A stretch of 64,000 nt of DNA from Symbiodinium natans. Lineage: Eukaryota; Sar; Dinophyceae; Suessiales; Symbiodiniaceae. Position 1 is the first letter of the stretch; each line of letters begins with the position of its first letter. Below, piece after piece: positions 30,790-43,266 of the stretch. The notes beneath the pieces were generated by a model. That model was not told the DNA's origin. It ran no database searches and saw nothing but the letters and a program-made list of their open reading frames with translations. The position numbers and the translations under genes were made by a program. The DNA lies in contig CAJNDS010002336.1 of the NCBI GenBank assembly GCA_905221605.1, forward strand, positions 101,208 to 165,207, written 5' to 3'.

Positions 30790-32290
30790 GCGTCATCTTC
30801 TCCGACGTTGAGTTCTGGGCAGAGCAGGCATGGGCCTTCGCGGGTAGGGGGCTAAGAGGCTTGTAGCGTTCAGGGGAGAGAGACTCGAATCCTCCGGTTT
30901 AGGGTGCGTGAGCCGCAGCATTGAGGAGCAGATTCCACATGAGCGCAGAGGTGGGTAGGGGGTGGGGCCGGCACAGTGACCTGGTTTTACGCACGGGTTG
31001 GGGTCGTTGCAGTTTGCTAGGGTTCCGGGTGGTTCCGGTGTGGACGGAAGGGTCATACCGAGTCATACCTGGATGCAGAAACCCCGACTAAAGGAAATCC
31101 CCAACCCAACAGAATCCACAAGAAACGGGAAGACCCGGGTCATTGCTTTGCTCGGACCCCTCCACTGCACCGTCCCGAAGAACTCGATCAACTGTGTTTT
31201 GGCTGTTTGCGTTCGATTGTCGTTTCTTCCGGCCGAACTGTAAACGCGTTCTTAAGCCCCACTTGCGACTTCTCACCGGGCCTTGCTCGTCGCGGTGCTC
31301 CTCTTCCTCGGACGGAAGGAGTTGAGCGGTTTAGGCTTTCTTTCGGATTTTCACCACAGCACCAGCAATTGAACATAGGTGCTGAGTCCCGGACGCCTGC
31401 ACCAGATGTGTCGGAGCTGTCTTTGGGCCTTAGCTCAGCTCACATGTGACATGGTGGTGATATTGCAAGCTATGCCAAGAGTGCCCTGCAAGCCCTGGAC
31501 CGAGGCACGAACGGAGTGCTCGTCGTCGTGCTCACAGGCTCCTGCACACAGGTCACGTGCACGCTGCGCCTACTCTCGGATCTACGTTGGAAGCACGGAG
31601 GTTGCCACCCGAAACCCTAAACCCTACCTGCCGCTTCCAGCCAAGAAATCCGGAACCCGGAAATGGCCCGAAGTTCAAGCTTCCATCTGAGCCGTGTTTT
31701 TTTCTCTAGCATGAATCGATGGACATTATAACCCTTCCGCGGACCCTTCCGCGGCGTGTTCCGCGTTCCCCGCGTTCCTTCCGCGAGCCTTCCGCGGAAA
31801 AACGCGATTCCACCTTCACACCCGGCCCGAAACAGAAATGAGTGTATAATTTGTATATGAGGATGAGGCATGGACTCTAGGCCTCCAAAACGACCCGTCG
31901 CCTTCCGCGGAGCTTCCGCAACCCTTCCGCGCAGATCCGCTCTCCGAAACGGTGGCCGGCATGTTGGGCATCCATTATATCTAAGTTTCAGGCACGCCGC
32001 CCTTCCGCGAGCCTTCCGCGGACACCACGCCTTCCGCGGACCCTTCCGCGACCTTCCGCGGAATCTTGTTCACCTCTTCACCCCTTCCGTGGACAATAAT
32101 AATGTCCGCTTGCAAAGTACCTATGCTCGAGCGCCTAAAAAACGCAGCTCATCTGTTTTAGGGTTCCGTTCGGGTGTAGTCGGGGTTGCTAGAAACATAA
32201 GAAGATGTAAGAAGGTTGCGCTCCCGAATCCCTAAAGGCCCTTACAAGCTTAAAGCCCGGGCCGGAAACGCCGTAAACCCTGAAGATCCG
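30790..32290. repeat. Old diverged copy of the 2-kb unit, split by an insertion
   Basis: Aligns with the 35-49 kb array from the GTTCAGGGGAGAGAGACTCG block through CATACCTGGATGC and CCCCAACCCAACAGAATCC. It continues past AAACCCTAAACCCTA and TTCAAGCTTCCATCTG to the TTTTAGGGTTCCG and CCCGAATCCCTAAAGGCCC blocks. It has many substitutions, so it predates the array. It is interrupted at 31,690-32,149. Confidence 0.88.
31690..32149. mobile_element. 460-bp insertion with short inverted ends and 6-bp duplication
   Basis: Intact 2-kb units read CTTCCATCTGTTTTAGGG without a break. Here 460 bp sit between two copies of CATCTG (31,684-31,689 and 32,150-32,155), as expected for target duplication. The ends are imperfect inverted repeats: AGCCGTGTTTTTT versus AGCTGCGTTTTTT, 13 nt with two mismatches. 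There is no ORF of note. The interior has about a dozen CCTTCCGCGG(A) words in two clusters around an AT-rich middle. This is a MITE-like non-autonomous element. Confidence 0.8.
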
Positions 32291-32299
32291 TAGCTGGGG

Positions 32300-32735
32300 C
32301 TTCGAGGAGCCGGCTTGGGCTGCTTAAAGGGGGGAGGAGGATGGGGCGGTGAGTTGTCGGCGATAGGCTTCGGGGTGGGGGGAGGGCTTACAGGGGAGGT
32401 TTTATGGTGCGGGTTTAGGGCTTAGGAAAATAGCCCGCTAAGAACCCCTTGCAAGAAACAGGCATGGCCTCCGGCTTCGCGACTGGAATGCATGTCTCCG
32501 GAGTCCCGGCCAGCTTCGGTGAGGTCTTGCGAGCTTTCTCGATGCGCTTCAGGTTGGCCTCGTGCCAAGCTGCAAGAGACAAAACCCCTTGCCGTGGGCA
32601 CTGGGGCATGGGCCCGCGAATCTTTGACCCGCGCATCCGCCTACACAAGCATTTGAAAATGAAGGCTCCGATGCAGAAATGCAATGGCCCGACCTCCTTC
32701 CGCTTTTCCTGCACAAACCCAACAGATGTGCTGCG
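32300..32735. other. Worn 2-kb-unit fragments, no clear gene
   Basis: Sequence such as GCTTGGGCTGCTTAAAGG and CCTTGCAAGAAACAGGCA matches parts of the unit family also seen at 35.4 and 50.3 kb. No gene recognised. Confidence 0.5.
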
Positions 32736-32739
32736 ACGT

Positions 32740-34910
32740 GCTGCGTGCCAGGGCCGATCTTCGGAGTTTGTCGAGGGGACCCAGAAAACTCTCCAGGGCC
32801 TCCTCCTTCTTGACAATCTCTTCCCACTTCTGCAAGTCCTCGGTTTTGTGTCGCGAAGATGGTCACAATGCTACGCAGAACATCTTTCCGTCAAAAGTGG
32901 GTGTTCTGAGCTGCACCGCGTGCTCGGCCTTGTCCACCTTCTTTCTGGCCTGTGAAGGCTTCGGGATTCGGGGTCTAGGAAGTTGAGAAGTAAAAGTGGA
33001 AGAAAGTAATGTGTCTTCATCCACCACAGCCGCACCGCTGCCGTTGATGATTCTTCAGCCTCCTCTAGATCCCAGGCCTTGTCCGGAGCGGCCTTCAGTT
33101 CCTCCACTCGCGCCTTGCAGACACTTAATGAGTTTTCCGAGAGGACACAGAAAAATCTCAAAGGCCTTCTGCTGAGCGACCCGATCTCTCCAGTCCTTCA
33201 GAGCCTCGGTCTGTGTTGCGAAGATGGTCACAATGCCACCAAGAACATCTCTCAGTCGACACGGGTGTTTCTGAGCCGCGCCACGTGCTTGGCCGTGTCC
33301 AGATTCTTTCTGGCCTTTGAAGGCTTCGGGGTCCGGGGTCCAGGAAGTTGAGAGGTAAAAGTGGAAGCACTTTCAGCTCCTCCGCAACCGCCTTCTGTTC
33401 ATGAAGTCGCGCCTGGCAGACACCTTGACTCTTGCTGGTCTCCTCCTCAGGGACCTTACGTTCCAGGTCCTCGGCATGTGCTGATATGTTGTGTGGAGAT
33501 GGTCACAACGCCACAAAGAACATCTTTCTGTCAACGTGAGTGTTCTTGAGCTGCTCCACGTGCTGGTCCGTATCCACCTTCTTTTTGGCCTTTGAAGGCT
33601 TCGGGATCCGGGGTCAAAGAAGGCGAGAGGTAAAGCTGGAAGTAAGCTCATGTGTCTTCAGCCTAACACTGATGATTCGTCAGCCTCCTCCTCCACAGCC
33701 TTCTCCTGATTCTCAAGTTGCTCCTTGCAGACACATCATTCCAGGGCCGAGATTCGAAGTTTGCCCTTTTTTCATATTCTTGCCGTTGAAGTCGGGGTCC
33801 GTGGTCCCAGGAATTTGAGAGGTAAAAGTGGGAGTAAGTTATGCGATGTGCCTTTCGGTAACGCCACTCCGCCGGCGTTAGCGTTGATGATTCGTCAGCC
33901 TCCTCGAAATCCGCCTCCATTACCAGAAGTCGCGCCTGGCAGACACTTCATGCCAGGGCCAGGATCCGGAGTTTGTCGAGGGGGGCACAACAAGCTCTTG
34001 CTGGCCTCCACCTCAGGCAGCTTACTCTCCAAGTCCTCGGTATGTGTTGATGTCTTGTGGGGTGGTGGAGACCACACAGAACAACTTTCTGTCAACGTGG
34101 GTGTTCTTGAGCCGCGCCACGCGCAGGGCCTTTTTCTTAAACTTCTTGGCCTTTGAAGGCTTCGGGGTCCAGGGTGGCAAAAGTGGAAGTAAGCTATGCG
34201 TCTTCAGCTAACACAGCCGTTGATAACTCTTCAGCCTCCTCCAGATCCGCCTCCATTTCCTGAAGTCGCGCCTGGCAGACACTTCATGCCAGGGCCGGGA
34301 TCCGGAGTTTGCCGAGGGGGGCACAACAAGCTCTTGCTGGCCTCCACCTCAGGCAGCTTCCTCTGGTCCTCGGTGTGTGCTGATGTGTTGAGGTGTTGTG
34401 GAGATGGTCACAGTGCCACAACAAATCCCTCAGTCGACACATGGGTGTTTCTGAGCAGCGCCACGTCCTTGGCCGTGTCCAGATTCTTTCTGGCCTTTGA
34501 AGGCTTCGGGGTCCGGGGTCAAAGAAGTTGAGAGGTCAAGGTGGAAGCAAGCTCATGTGTCTTCAGCCTAGCACAGCCGTTGATGATTCTTCAGCCTCCT
34601 TCACATCCGCCTTCAGTACCGGAAATAGCGCCTGACAGACACTTCACGCCAGGGCCGGGATCCGGAGTTTGTCGAGGGAGCTCAGCAGGTTCAATGGCCT
34701 TTGCTCGCGCGACGCTATGTTGCAGCTGCTTGTGGACCTCGGTCTGTGTTGCGAAGATGGTCACAATGCCACACAGAACATCTCTCAGTCGACACGGGTG
34801 TTTCTGAGCCGCGCCACGTGCTTGGCCGTGTCCAGATTCTTTCTGGCCTTTGAAGGCTTCGGGTACAGGGAAGTAAGCTGTGCCTTCAGCGAACACGGCC
34901 ATGCTCAGCA
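32740..34910 (-). repeat. Tandem array of exon-like coiled-coil modules, about six copies
   Basis: Modules of roughly 210-370 bp repeat on the minus strand. Each has a segment A after CTGCCAG|G or CTGCAAG|G reading ARLQEMEADLEEAEESSTA (starts near 33,113, 33,411, 33,936, 34,273 and 34,633, with variants). Segment B after AAAG|G reads ARKNLDTAKHVARLRNTRVD or AKKKVDTDQHVEQLKNTHVD (near 32,950, 33,312, 33,596, 34,160, 34,505 and 34,860). Several also carry a segment C with KLPEVEASKSLL. Charged helical reading and splice-like borders are kept while the flanks drift, which fits duplicated exons of one long coiled-coil gene, alive or decaying. Confidence 0.6.
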
Positions 34911-35450
34911 GTGAGTCGTGACGAAGGTCTGAGACGCCCGCTGCTGCTTTTGATTCGGCCATGGCTTCCTGCATCTTTGCAAATGTTTTGACTGAGATAG
35001 CCTGTTTGATGCAATGGCTTGGAGGGCAATAAGGGCCAAAGTCCGGACCTTTGAGTGACTGTCGTGTTGCAAGCCCGCCAGTATCGAACCTCCCTATGCA
35101 CCCAGTCTGTCAGCCACACATGAGTGGGGCCCACAAGCTGTACGAGTAGCTTCTAAGGAAGATTGGAAAACGAACCGAACTAATTACTTCTCTTTGGCAT
35201 CGAGGTCGTCCCAATCAAACAATTGGGAGTGGATGCTTTGCACCTTCACGTGCGATCTCTGTATAGCCCTGTTTCGACTTGGAATCTACGAAGTTTAAGC
35301 TACACATCTGAGATCGGAGTTGTCGTTCTCTGATGCTGTCCGTACATGTTGAGTTCTTGCTTAATGCCTTCAGGCTGTACCGACATATGTTCCAGACATC
35401 TGACTCTGACTGTACTGAACCCGAACTTCGACGCTTGGGCTGCTTCAAAG
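34911..35450. repeat. Diverged fragment of the 2-kb unit
   Basis: Shares GACTGAGATAGCCTGTTTGA and CGCACATGAGTGGGGCCCAC-type blocks and TTGGCATCGAGGTCGTCCCA with the array units. The minus strand carries TFAKMQEAMAESKAAAG near 34,975, a version of the helical segment AFAKMHEAKDEQEAAAG in the array. Confidence 0.75.
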
Positions 35451-37260
35451 AGGGGTGTGAGGGGTCGAGGATAGGCTGTGCGGGGGGGGGGGAAAGCAAC
35501 TGAGAACCCGGCCTTGCAGGAAACAGGCAAGGCAGCTTCTCCGACGTTGAGGTCTGGGCAGAGCAGGCATGAGGCTTCGAGGGCTTGTAGGGTTCAGGGG
35601 AGAGAGACTCGAGTCCTCCGGTTTAGGGTGCGTGAGCCACAGCATTAAGGAGCAGATTCCACGTGAGCACAGGGGTGGGTAGGGGGTGGGCGCTCGGAAC
35701 CCCTCTCTTGCACCATCCCGAAGAGCCGGATCAACTGTGTTGTGGCTGTTTGTGTTCGAGTGTCGTGTCTTCGGGCCGAACCGTAAACACGTACGTAAGC
35801 CCGACTTGTGACTTCTCGCCGGGCCTGGCTCGTCGCGGTGCTCCTCTTCCTCGGACTGCAGGAGTTCAGCAGTTTAGGCTTTCTGTCGGGCTTTCCCCAC
35901 AGCAGCATGGCATGACAACTCCCCGAAAATTGCCGGAAAGTGGGGAGGGCCAACGCCGGCCTCCTTCTTGGCCATAGAGGCTACCACAGAAGTAGCCTGG
36001 GCCAGCAGGTCAGCCCATGAGCACGCACGTGACATCCTTGCGAGCCCACCAACAATTGAACATAGGTGCTGAGTCCCGGACGCCGGCACCAGACGTGTCG
36101 ACGCTGGCTTCGGGCCTTAGCTCACATGTGACATGGTGGTGATATTGCAAGCTATGCCAAGAGTGCCCTGCAAGCCCTGGACCGAGGCACGAACGGAGTG
36201 CTTATAAGATCCTGCACACAGGTCACGTGCACGCTGCGCCTACTCTCGGATCTACGTTGGAAGCACGGAGGTTGCCACCCGAAACCCTAAACCCTATCTG
36301 CCGCTTCCGAAGCTCAAGCTTCCATCTGTTTTAGGGTTCCGCTCGGGTGTAGTCGGGTTTACAAGAAACATAAGAAGGTTGCGCTCCCGAATCCCTAAAG
36401 GCCCTTACAAGCGTAAGCCCCGGCCGAAAGCGCCGTAAACCCAGAAGATGGCGTGGGGAGGGGGGGGGGAGGGGGGGAGGCGGGGTGGGAGGGAGGGGGA
36501 GGGGCACGGACGAGGCGGGGCGGGGAGGGGCTCGGGGAAGGGGACGGGCTCCGGGACGGGGACGGGGAAGCCTTCTGATTTGGATGCTTCCGTTTTGGTG
36601 CTTGCTAGAGCCTGTTCCCGACCTCAGATCCTGCTGCAGCCTCCTGCTCATCCTTGGCTTCGTGCATCTTTGCAAATGCTGTGACTGAGATAGCCTGTTT
36701 GATGCAACGGCTTGGAGCGCAGTAAGGGCCAAAGTCCGGACCTTTGATTGACTGTCGTGTTGCAAGCCCTGCAGTATCGGATCTCCCTATGCAGCCAGTC
36801 TGTCAGCCGCACATGAGTGGGGCCCACAAGCTCTCGCTTCTAAGGAAGAATGGAAAACGAACCGAACTACTTCTCCTTGGCATCGAGGTCGTCCCAATGA
36901 AAAAGTTGGGAGTCGATGCTTTGCATCTTCTCCTGTTCAATCCAACGGCCGCTAGGACGGGACTTCGAGGGACAGAGGAGCAAGGGGACGCTATGGGATC
37001 TTGCACCAGAAGCTGCAAGTGCATATCCACCTCCTGAAGCTTGTCGAGCTTGTTTTGGGCAGCTTTCTCTTGTCGCTTTTGGGCAACAGACATTCAAGCA
37101 GAACCGCCCATGTCAGTGGCCAATGCTGCAACTGGGGGAGGGGAGGAAGTTTGACTATCAGCAAAATGTTGCTGTGAGCGTAGAATTGAGGGCTTACTTC
37201 CATGATGTGGCCGGGAGCGGCCAACCAATGTTGGGGCGTATATGTTGGGTTCTTGCTTAT
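35451..37260. repeat. 2-kb array unit 1 (shortened, 1810 bp)
   Basis: Begins at the AGGGGTGTGAGGGGTCGAGG marker. It lacks about 175 bp present in later units, between GGGGGTGGG and GCTCGGAACCCC (junction near 35,690). Its poly-G run after CTGTGC is 11 G. Confidence 0.93.
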
Positions 37261-39251
37261 GAAGAGGGGTGTGAGGGGTCGAGGATAGGCTGTGCGGGGG
37301 GGGGGGGAAAGCAACTGAGAACCCGGCCTTGCAGGAAACAGGCAAGGCAGCTTCTCCGACGTTGAGGTCTGGGCAGAGCAGGCATGAGGCTTCGAGGGCT
37401 TGTAGGGTTCAGGGGAGAGAGACTCGAGTCCTCCGGTTTAGGGTGCGTGAGCCACAGCATTAAGGAGCAGATTCCACGTGAGCACAGGGGTGGGTAGGGG
37501 GTGGGGCCGGCACAGTGACCTGGTTTTACGCACGGGTTGTGGCTGTTGCAGTTTGCTAGGTTTCCGGTGTGGACGGGAGGGTCATACCAAGTCATACCTG
37601 GATGCGGAAACCCCGACGAAAAGAAATCCCCAACCCAACAGAATCCACAAGAAACGGGAAGACCCGGGCTAATGCTTTGCTCGGAACCCCTCTCTTGCAC
37701 CATCCCGAAGAGCCGGATCAACTGTGTTGTGGCTGTTTGTGTTCGAGTGTCGTGTCTTCGGGCCGAACCGTAAACACGTACGTAAGCCCGACTTGTGACT
37801 TCTCGCCGGGCCTGGCTCGTCGCGGTGCTCCTCTTCCTCGGACTGCAGGAGTTCAGCAGTTTAGGCTTTCTGTCGGGCTTTCCCCACAGCAGCATGGCAT
37901 GACAACTCCCCGAAAATTGCCGGAAAGTGGGGAGGGCCAACGCCGGCCTCCTTCTTGGCCATAGAGGCTACCACAGAAGTAGCCTGGGCCAGCAGGTCAG
38001 CCCATGAGCACGCACGTGACATCCTTGCGAGCCCACCAACAATTGAACATAGGTGCTGAGTCCCGGACGCCGGCACCAGACGTGTCGACGCTGGCTTCGG
38101 GCCTTAGCTCACATGTGACATGGTGGTGATATTGCAGGCTATGCCAAGAGCGTTAGCCCTGCAAGCCCTGGACCGAGGCACGAACGGAGTGCTTATAAGA
38201 TCCTGCACACAGGTCACGTGCACGCTGCGCCTACTCTCGGATCTACGTTGGAAGCACGGAGGTTGCCACCCGAAACCCTAAACCCTATCTGCCGCTTCCG
38301 AAGCTCAAGCTTCCATCTGTTTTAGGGTTCCGCTCGGGTGTAGTCGGGTTTACAAGAAACATAAGAAGGTTGCGCTCCCGAATCCCTAAAGGCCCTTACA
38401 AGCGTAAGCCCCGGCCGAAAGCGCCGTAAACCCAGAAGATGGCGTGGGGAGGGGGGGGGGAGGGGGGGAGGCGGGGTGGGAGGGAGGGGGAGGGGCACGG
38501 ACGAGGCGGGGCGGGGAGGGGCTCGGGGAAGGGGACGGGCTCCGGGACGGGGACGGGGAAGCCTTCTGATTTGGATGCTTCCGTTTTGGTGCTTGCTAGA
38601 GCCTGTTCCCGACCTCAGATCCTGCTGCAGCCTCCTGCTCATCCTTGGCTTCGTGCATCTTTGCAAATGCTGTGACTGAGATAGCCTGTTTGATGCAACG
38701 GCTTGGAGCGCAGTAAGGGCCAAAGTCCGGACCTTTGATTGACTGTCGTGTTGCAAGCCCTGCAGTATCGGATCTCCCTATGCACCCAGTCTGTCAGCCG
38801 CACATGAGTGGGGCCCACAAGCTCTCGCTTCTAAGGAAGAATGGAAAACGAACCGAACTACTTCTCCTTGGCATCGAGGTCGTCCCAATGAAAAAGTTGG
38901 GAGTCGATGCTTTGCATCTTCTCCTGTTCAATCCAACGGCCGCTAGGACGGGACTTCGAGGGACAGAGGAGCAAGGGGACGCTATGGGATCTTGCACCAG
39001 AAGCTGCAAGTGCATATCCACCTCCTGAAGCTTGTCGAGCTTGTTTTGGGCAACTTTCTCTTGTCGCTTTTGGGCAAAAGACATTCAAGCAGAACCGCCC
39101 ATGTCAGTGGCCAATGCTGCAACTGGGGGAGGGGAGGAAGTTTGACTATCAGCAAAATGTTGCTGTGAGCGTAGAATTGAGGGCTTACTTCCATGATGTG
39201 GCCGGGAGCGGCCAACCAATGTTGGGGCGTATATGTTGGGTTCTTGCTTAT
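37261..39251. repeat. 2-kb array unit 2 (1991 bp)
   Basis: Full-length unit with a poly-G run of 12. The minus strand holds helical exon-like pieces: AFAKMHEAKDEQEAAAG near 38,685 and RQEKVAQNKLDKLQEVDMHL near 39,070, the latter after GCCCAAAAG. ADLLAQATSVVASMAKKEAG lies near 38,010. These recur in every unit. The many other open frames are shadows of the unit and shift with poly-G length. Confidence 0.95.
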
Positions 39252-41274
39252 GAAGAGGGGTGTGAGGGGTCGAGGATAGGCTGTGCGGGGGGGGGGGGAA
39301 AGCAACTGAGAACCCGGCCTTGCAGGAAACAGGCAAGGCAGCTTCTCCGACGTTGAGGTCTGGGCAGAGCAGGCATGAGGCTTCGAGGGCTTGTAGGGTT
39401 CAGGGGAGAGAGACTCGAGTCCTCCGGTTTAGGGTGCGTGAGCCACAGCATTAAGGAGCAGATTCCACGTGAGCACAGGGGTGGGTAGGGGGTGGGGCCG
39501 GCACAGTGACCTGGTTTTACGCACGGGTTGTGGCTGTTGCAGTTTGCTAGGTTTCCGGTGTGGACGGGAGGGTCATACCAAGTCATACCTGGATGCGGAA
39601 ACCCCGACGAAAAGAAATCCCCAACCCAACAAGAATCCACAAGAAACGGGAAGACCCGGGCTAATGCTTTGCTCGGAACCCCTCTCTTGCACCATCCCGA
39701 AGAGCCGGATCAACTGTGTTGTGGCTGTTTGTGTTCGAGTGTCGTTTCTTCGGGCCGAACCGTAAACACGTACGTAAGCCCGACTTGTGACTTCTCGCCG
39801 GGCCTGGCTCGTCGCGGTGCTCCTCTTCCTCGGACTGCAGGAGTTCAGCAGTTTAGGCTTTCTGTCGGGCTTTCCCCACAGCAGCATGGCATGACAACTC
39901 CCCGAAAATTGCCGGAAAGTGGGGAGGGCCAACGCCGGCCTCCTTCTTGGCCATAGAGGCTACCACAGAAGTAGCCTGGGCCAGCAGGTCAGCCCATGAG
40001 CACGCACGTGACATCCTTGCGAGCCCACCAACAATTGAACATAGGTGCTGAGTCCCGGACGCCGGCACCAGACGTGTCGACGCTGGCTTCGGGCCTTAGC
40101 TCACATGTGACATGGTGGTGATATTGCAGGCTATGCCAAGAGCGTTAGCCCTGCAAGCCCTGGACCGAGGCACGAACGGAGTGCTTATAAGATCCTGCAC
40201 ACAGGTCACGTGCACGCTGCGCCTACTCTCGGATCTACGTTGGAAGCACGGAGGTTGCCACCCGAAACCCTAAACCCTATCTGCCGCTTCCAGCAAAGAA
40301 ATCCGGAACCAGGAAATGGCCCGAAGCTCAAGCTTCCATCTGTTTTAGGGTTCCGCTCGGGTGTAGTCGGGTTTACAAGAAACATAAGAAGGTTGCGCTC
40401 CCGAATCCCTAAAGGCCCTTACAAGCGTAAGCCCCGGCCGAAAGCGCCGTAAACCCAGAAGATGGCGTGGGGAGGGGGGGGGGAGGGGGGGAGGCGGGGT
40501 GGGAGGGAGGGGGAGGGGCACGGACGAGGCGGGGCGGGGAGGGGCTCGGGGAAGGGGACGGGCTCCGGGACGGGGACGGGGAAGCCTTCTGATTTGGATG
40601 CTTCCGTTTTGGTGCTTGCTAGAGCCTGTTCCCGACCTCAGATCCTGCTGCAGCCTCCTGCTCATCCTTGGCTTCGTGCATCTTTGCAAATGCTGTGACT
40701 GAGATAGCCTGTTTGATGCAACGGCTTGGAGCGCAGTAAGGGCCAAAGTCCGGACCTTTGATTGACTGTCGTGTTGCAAGCCCTGCAGTATCGGATCTCC
40801 CTATGCAGCCAGTCTGTCAGCCGCACATGAGTGGGGCCCACAAGCTCTCGCTTCTAAGGAAGAATGGAAAACGAACCGAACTACTTCTCCTTGGCATCGA
40901 GGTCGTCCCAATGAAAAAGTTGGGAGTCGATGCTTTGCATCTTCTCCTGTTCAATCCAACGGCCGCTAGGACGGGACTTCGAGGGACAGAGGAGCAAGGG
41001 GATGCTATGGGATCTTGCACCAGAAGCTGCAAGTGCATATCCACCTCCTGAAGCTTGTCGAGCTTGTTTTGGGCAACTTTCTCTTGTCGCTTTTGGGCAA
41101 AAGACATTCAAGCAGAACCGCCCATGTCAGTGGCCAATGCTGCAACTGGGGGAGGGGAGGAAGTTTGACTATCAGCAAAATGTTGCTGTGAGCGTAGAAT
41201 TGAGGGCTTACTTCCATGATGTGGCCGGGAGCGGCCAACCAATGTTGGGGCGTATATGTTGGGTTCTTGCTTAT
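39252..41274. repeat. 2-kb array unit 3 (2023 bp)
   Basis: Differs from unit 2 by an extra 32-bp segment near 40,291 (CAGCAAAGAAATCCGGAACC start) and a few substitutions. Poly-G run of 12. Confidence 0.95.
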
Positions 41275-43266
41275 GAAGAGGGGTGTGAGGGGTCGAGGAT
41301 AGGCTGTGCGGGGGGGGGGGGGAAAGCAACTGAGAACCCGGCCTTGCAGGAAACAGGCAAGGCAGCTTCTCCGACGTTGAGGTCTGGGCAGAGCAGGCAT
41401 GAGGCTTCGAGGGCTTGTAGGGTTCAGGGGAGAGAGACTCGAGTCCTCCGGTTTAGGGTGCGTGAGCCACAGCATTAAGGAGCAGATTCCACGTGAGCAC
41501 AGGGGTGGGTAGGGGGTGGGGCCGGCACAGTGACCTGGTTTTACGCACGGGTTGTGGCTGTTGCAGTTTGCTAGGTTTCCGGTGTGGACGGGAGGGTCAT
41601 ACCAAGTCATACCTGGATGCGGAAACCCCGACGAAAAGAAATCCCCAACCCAACAGAATCCACAAGAAACGGGAAGACCCGGGCTAATGCTTTGCTCGGA
41701 ACCCCTCTCTTGCACCATCCCGAAGAGCCGGATCAACTGTGTTGTGGCTGTTTGTGTTCGAGTGTCGTGTCTTCGGGCCGAACCGTAAACACGTACGTAA
41801 GCCCGACTTGTGACTTCTCGCCGGGCCTGGCTCGTCGCGGTGCTCCTCTTCCTCGGACTGCAGGAGTTCAGCAGTTTAGGCTTTCTGTCGGGCTTTCCCC
41901 ACAGCAGCATGGCATGACAACTCCCCGAAAATTGCCGGAAAGTGGGGAGGGCCAACGCCGGCCTCCTTCTTGGCCATAGAGGCTACCACAGAAGTAGCCT
42001 GGGCCAGCAGGTCAGCCCATGAGCACGCACGTGACATCCTTGCGAGCCCACCAACAATTGAACATAGGTGCTGAGTCCCGGACGCCGGCACCAGACGTGT
42101 CGACGCTGGCTTCGGGCCTTAGCTCACATGTGACATGGTGGTGATATTGCAGGCTATGCCAAGAGCGTTAGCCCTGCAAGCCCTGGACCGAGGCACGAAC
42201 GGAGTGCTTATAAGATCCTGCACACAGGTCACGTGCACGCTGCGCCTACTCTCGGATCTACGTTGGAAGCACGGAGGTTGCCACCCGAAACCCTAAACCC
42301 TATCTGCCGCTTCCGAAGCTCAAGCTTCCATCTGTTTTAGGGTTCCGCTCGGGTGTAGTCGGGTTTACAAGAAACATAAGAAGGTTGCGCTCCCGAATCC
42401 CTAAAGGCCCTTACAAGCGTAAGCCCCGGCCGAAAGCGCCGTAAACCCAGAAGATGGCGTGGGGAGGGGGGGGGGAGGGGGGGAGGCGGGGTGGGAGGGA
42501 GGGGGAGGGGCACGGACGAGGCGGGGCGGGGAGGGGCTCGGGGAAGGGGACGGGCTCCGGGACGGGGACGGGGAAGCCTTCTGATTTGGATGCTTCCGTT
42601 TTGGTGCTTGCTAGAGCCTGTTCCCGACCTCAGATCCTGCTGCAGCCTCCTGCTCATCCTTGGCTTCGTGCATCTTTGCAAATGCTGTGACTGAGATAGC
42701 CTGTTTGATGCAACGGCTTGGAGCGCAGTAAGGGCCAAAGTCCGGACCTTTGATTGACTGTCGTGTTGCAAGCCCTGCAGTATCGGATCTCCCTATGCAC
42801 CCAGTCTGTCAGCCGCACATGAGTGGGGCCCACAAGCTCTCGCTTCTAAGGAAGAATGGAAAACGAACCGAACTACTTCTCCTTGGCATCGAGGTCGTCC
42901 CAATGAAAAAGTTGGGAGTCGATGCTTTGCATCTTCTCCTGTTCAATCCAACGGCCGCTAGGACGGGACTTCGAGGGACAGAGGAGCAAGGGGACGCTAT
43001 GGGATCTTGCACCAGAAGCTGCAAGTGCATATCCACCTCCTGAAGCTTGTCGAGCTTGTTTTGGGCAACTTTCTCTTGTCGCTTTTGGGCAAAAGACATT
43101 CAAGCAGAACCGCCCATGTCAGTGGCCAATGCTGCAACTGGGGGAGGGGAGGAAGTTTGACTATCAGCAAAATGTTGCTGTGAGCGTAGAATTGAGGGCT
43201 TACTTCCATGATGTGGCCGGGAGCGGCCAACCAATGTTGGGGCGTATATGTTGGGTTCTTGCTTAT
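41275..43266. repeat. 2-kb array unit 4 (1992 bp)
   Basis: Lacks the 32-bp segment, like units 1 and 2. The poly-G run of 13 opens a 316-codon minus frame (41,005-41,955) that is broken in units with 12. Confidence 0.95.

Noticed and set aside
30885-30905. GACTCGAATCC near the start of the old 2-kb unit as a tRNA-like B box
   Set aside because: Two mismatches to the consensus in array copies, no A box at the right distance and no cloverleaf, so no tRNA or tRNA-derived SINE call.
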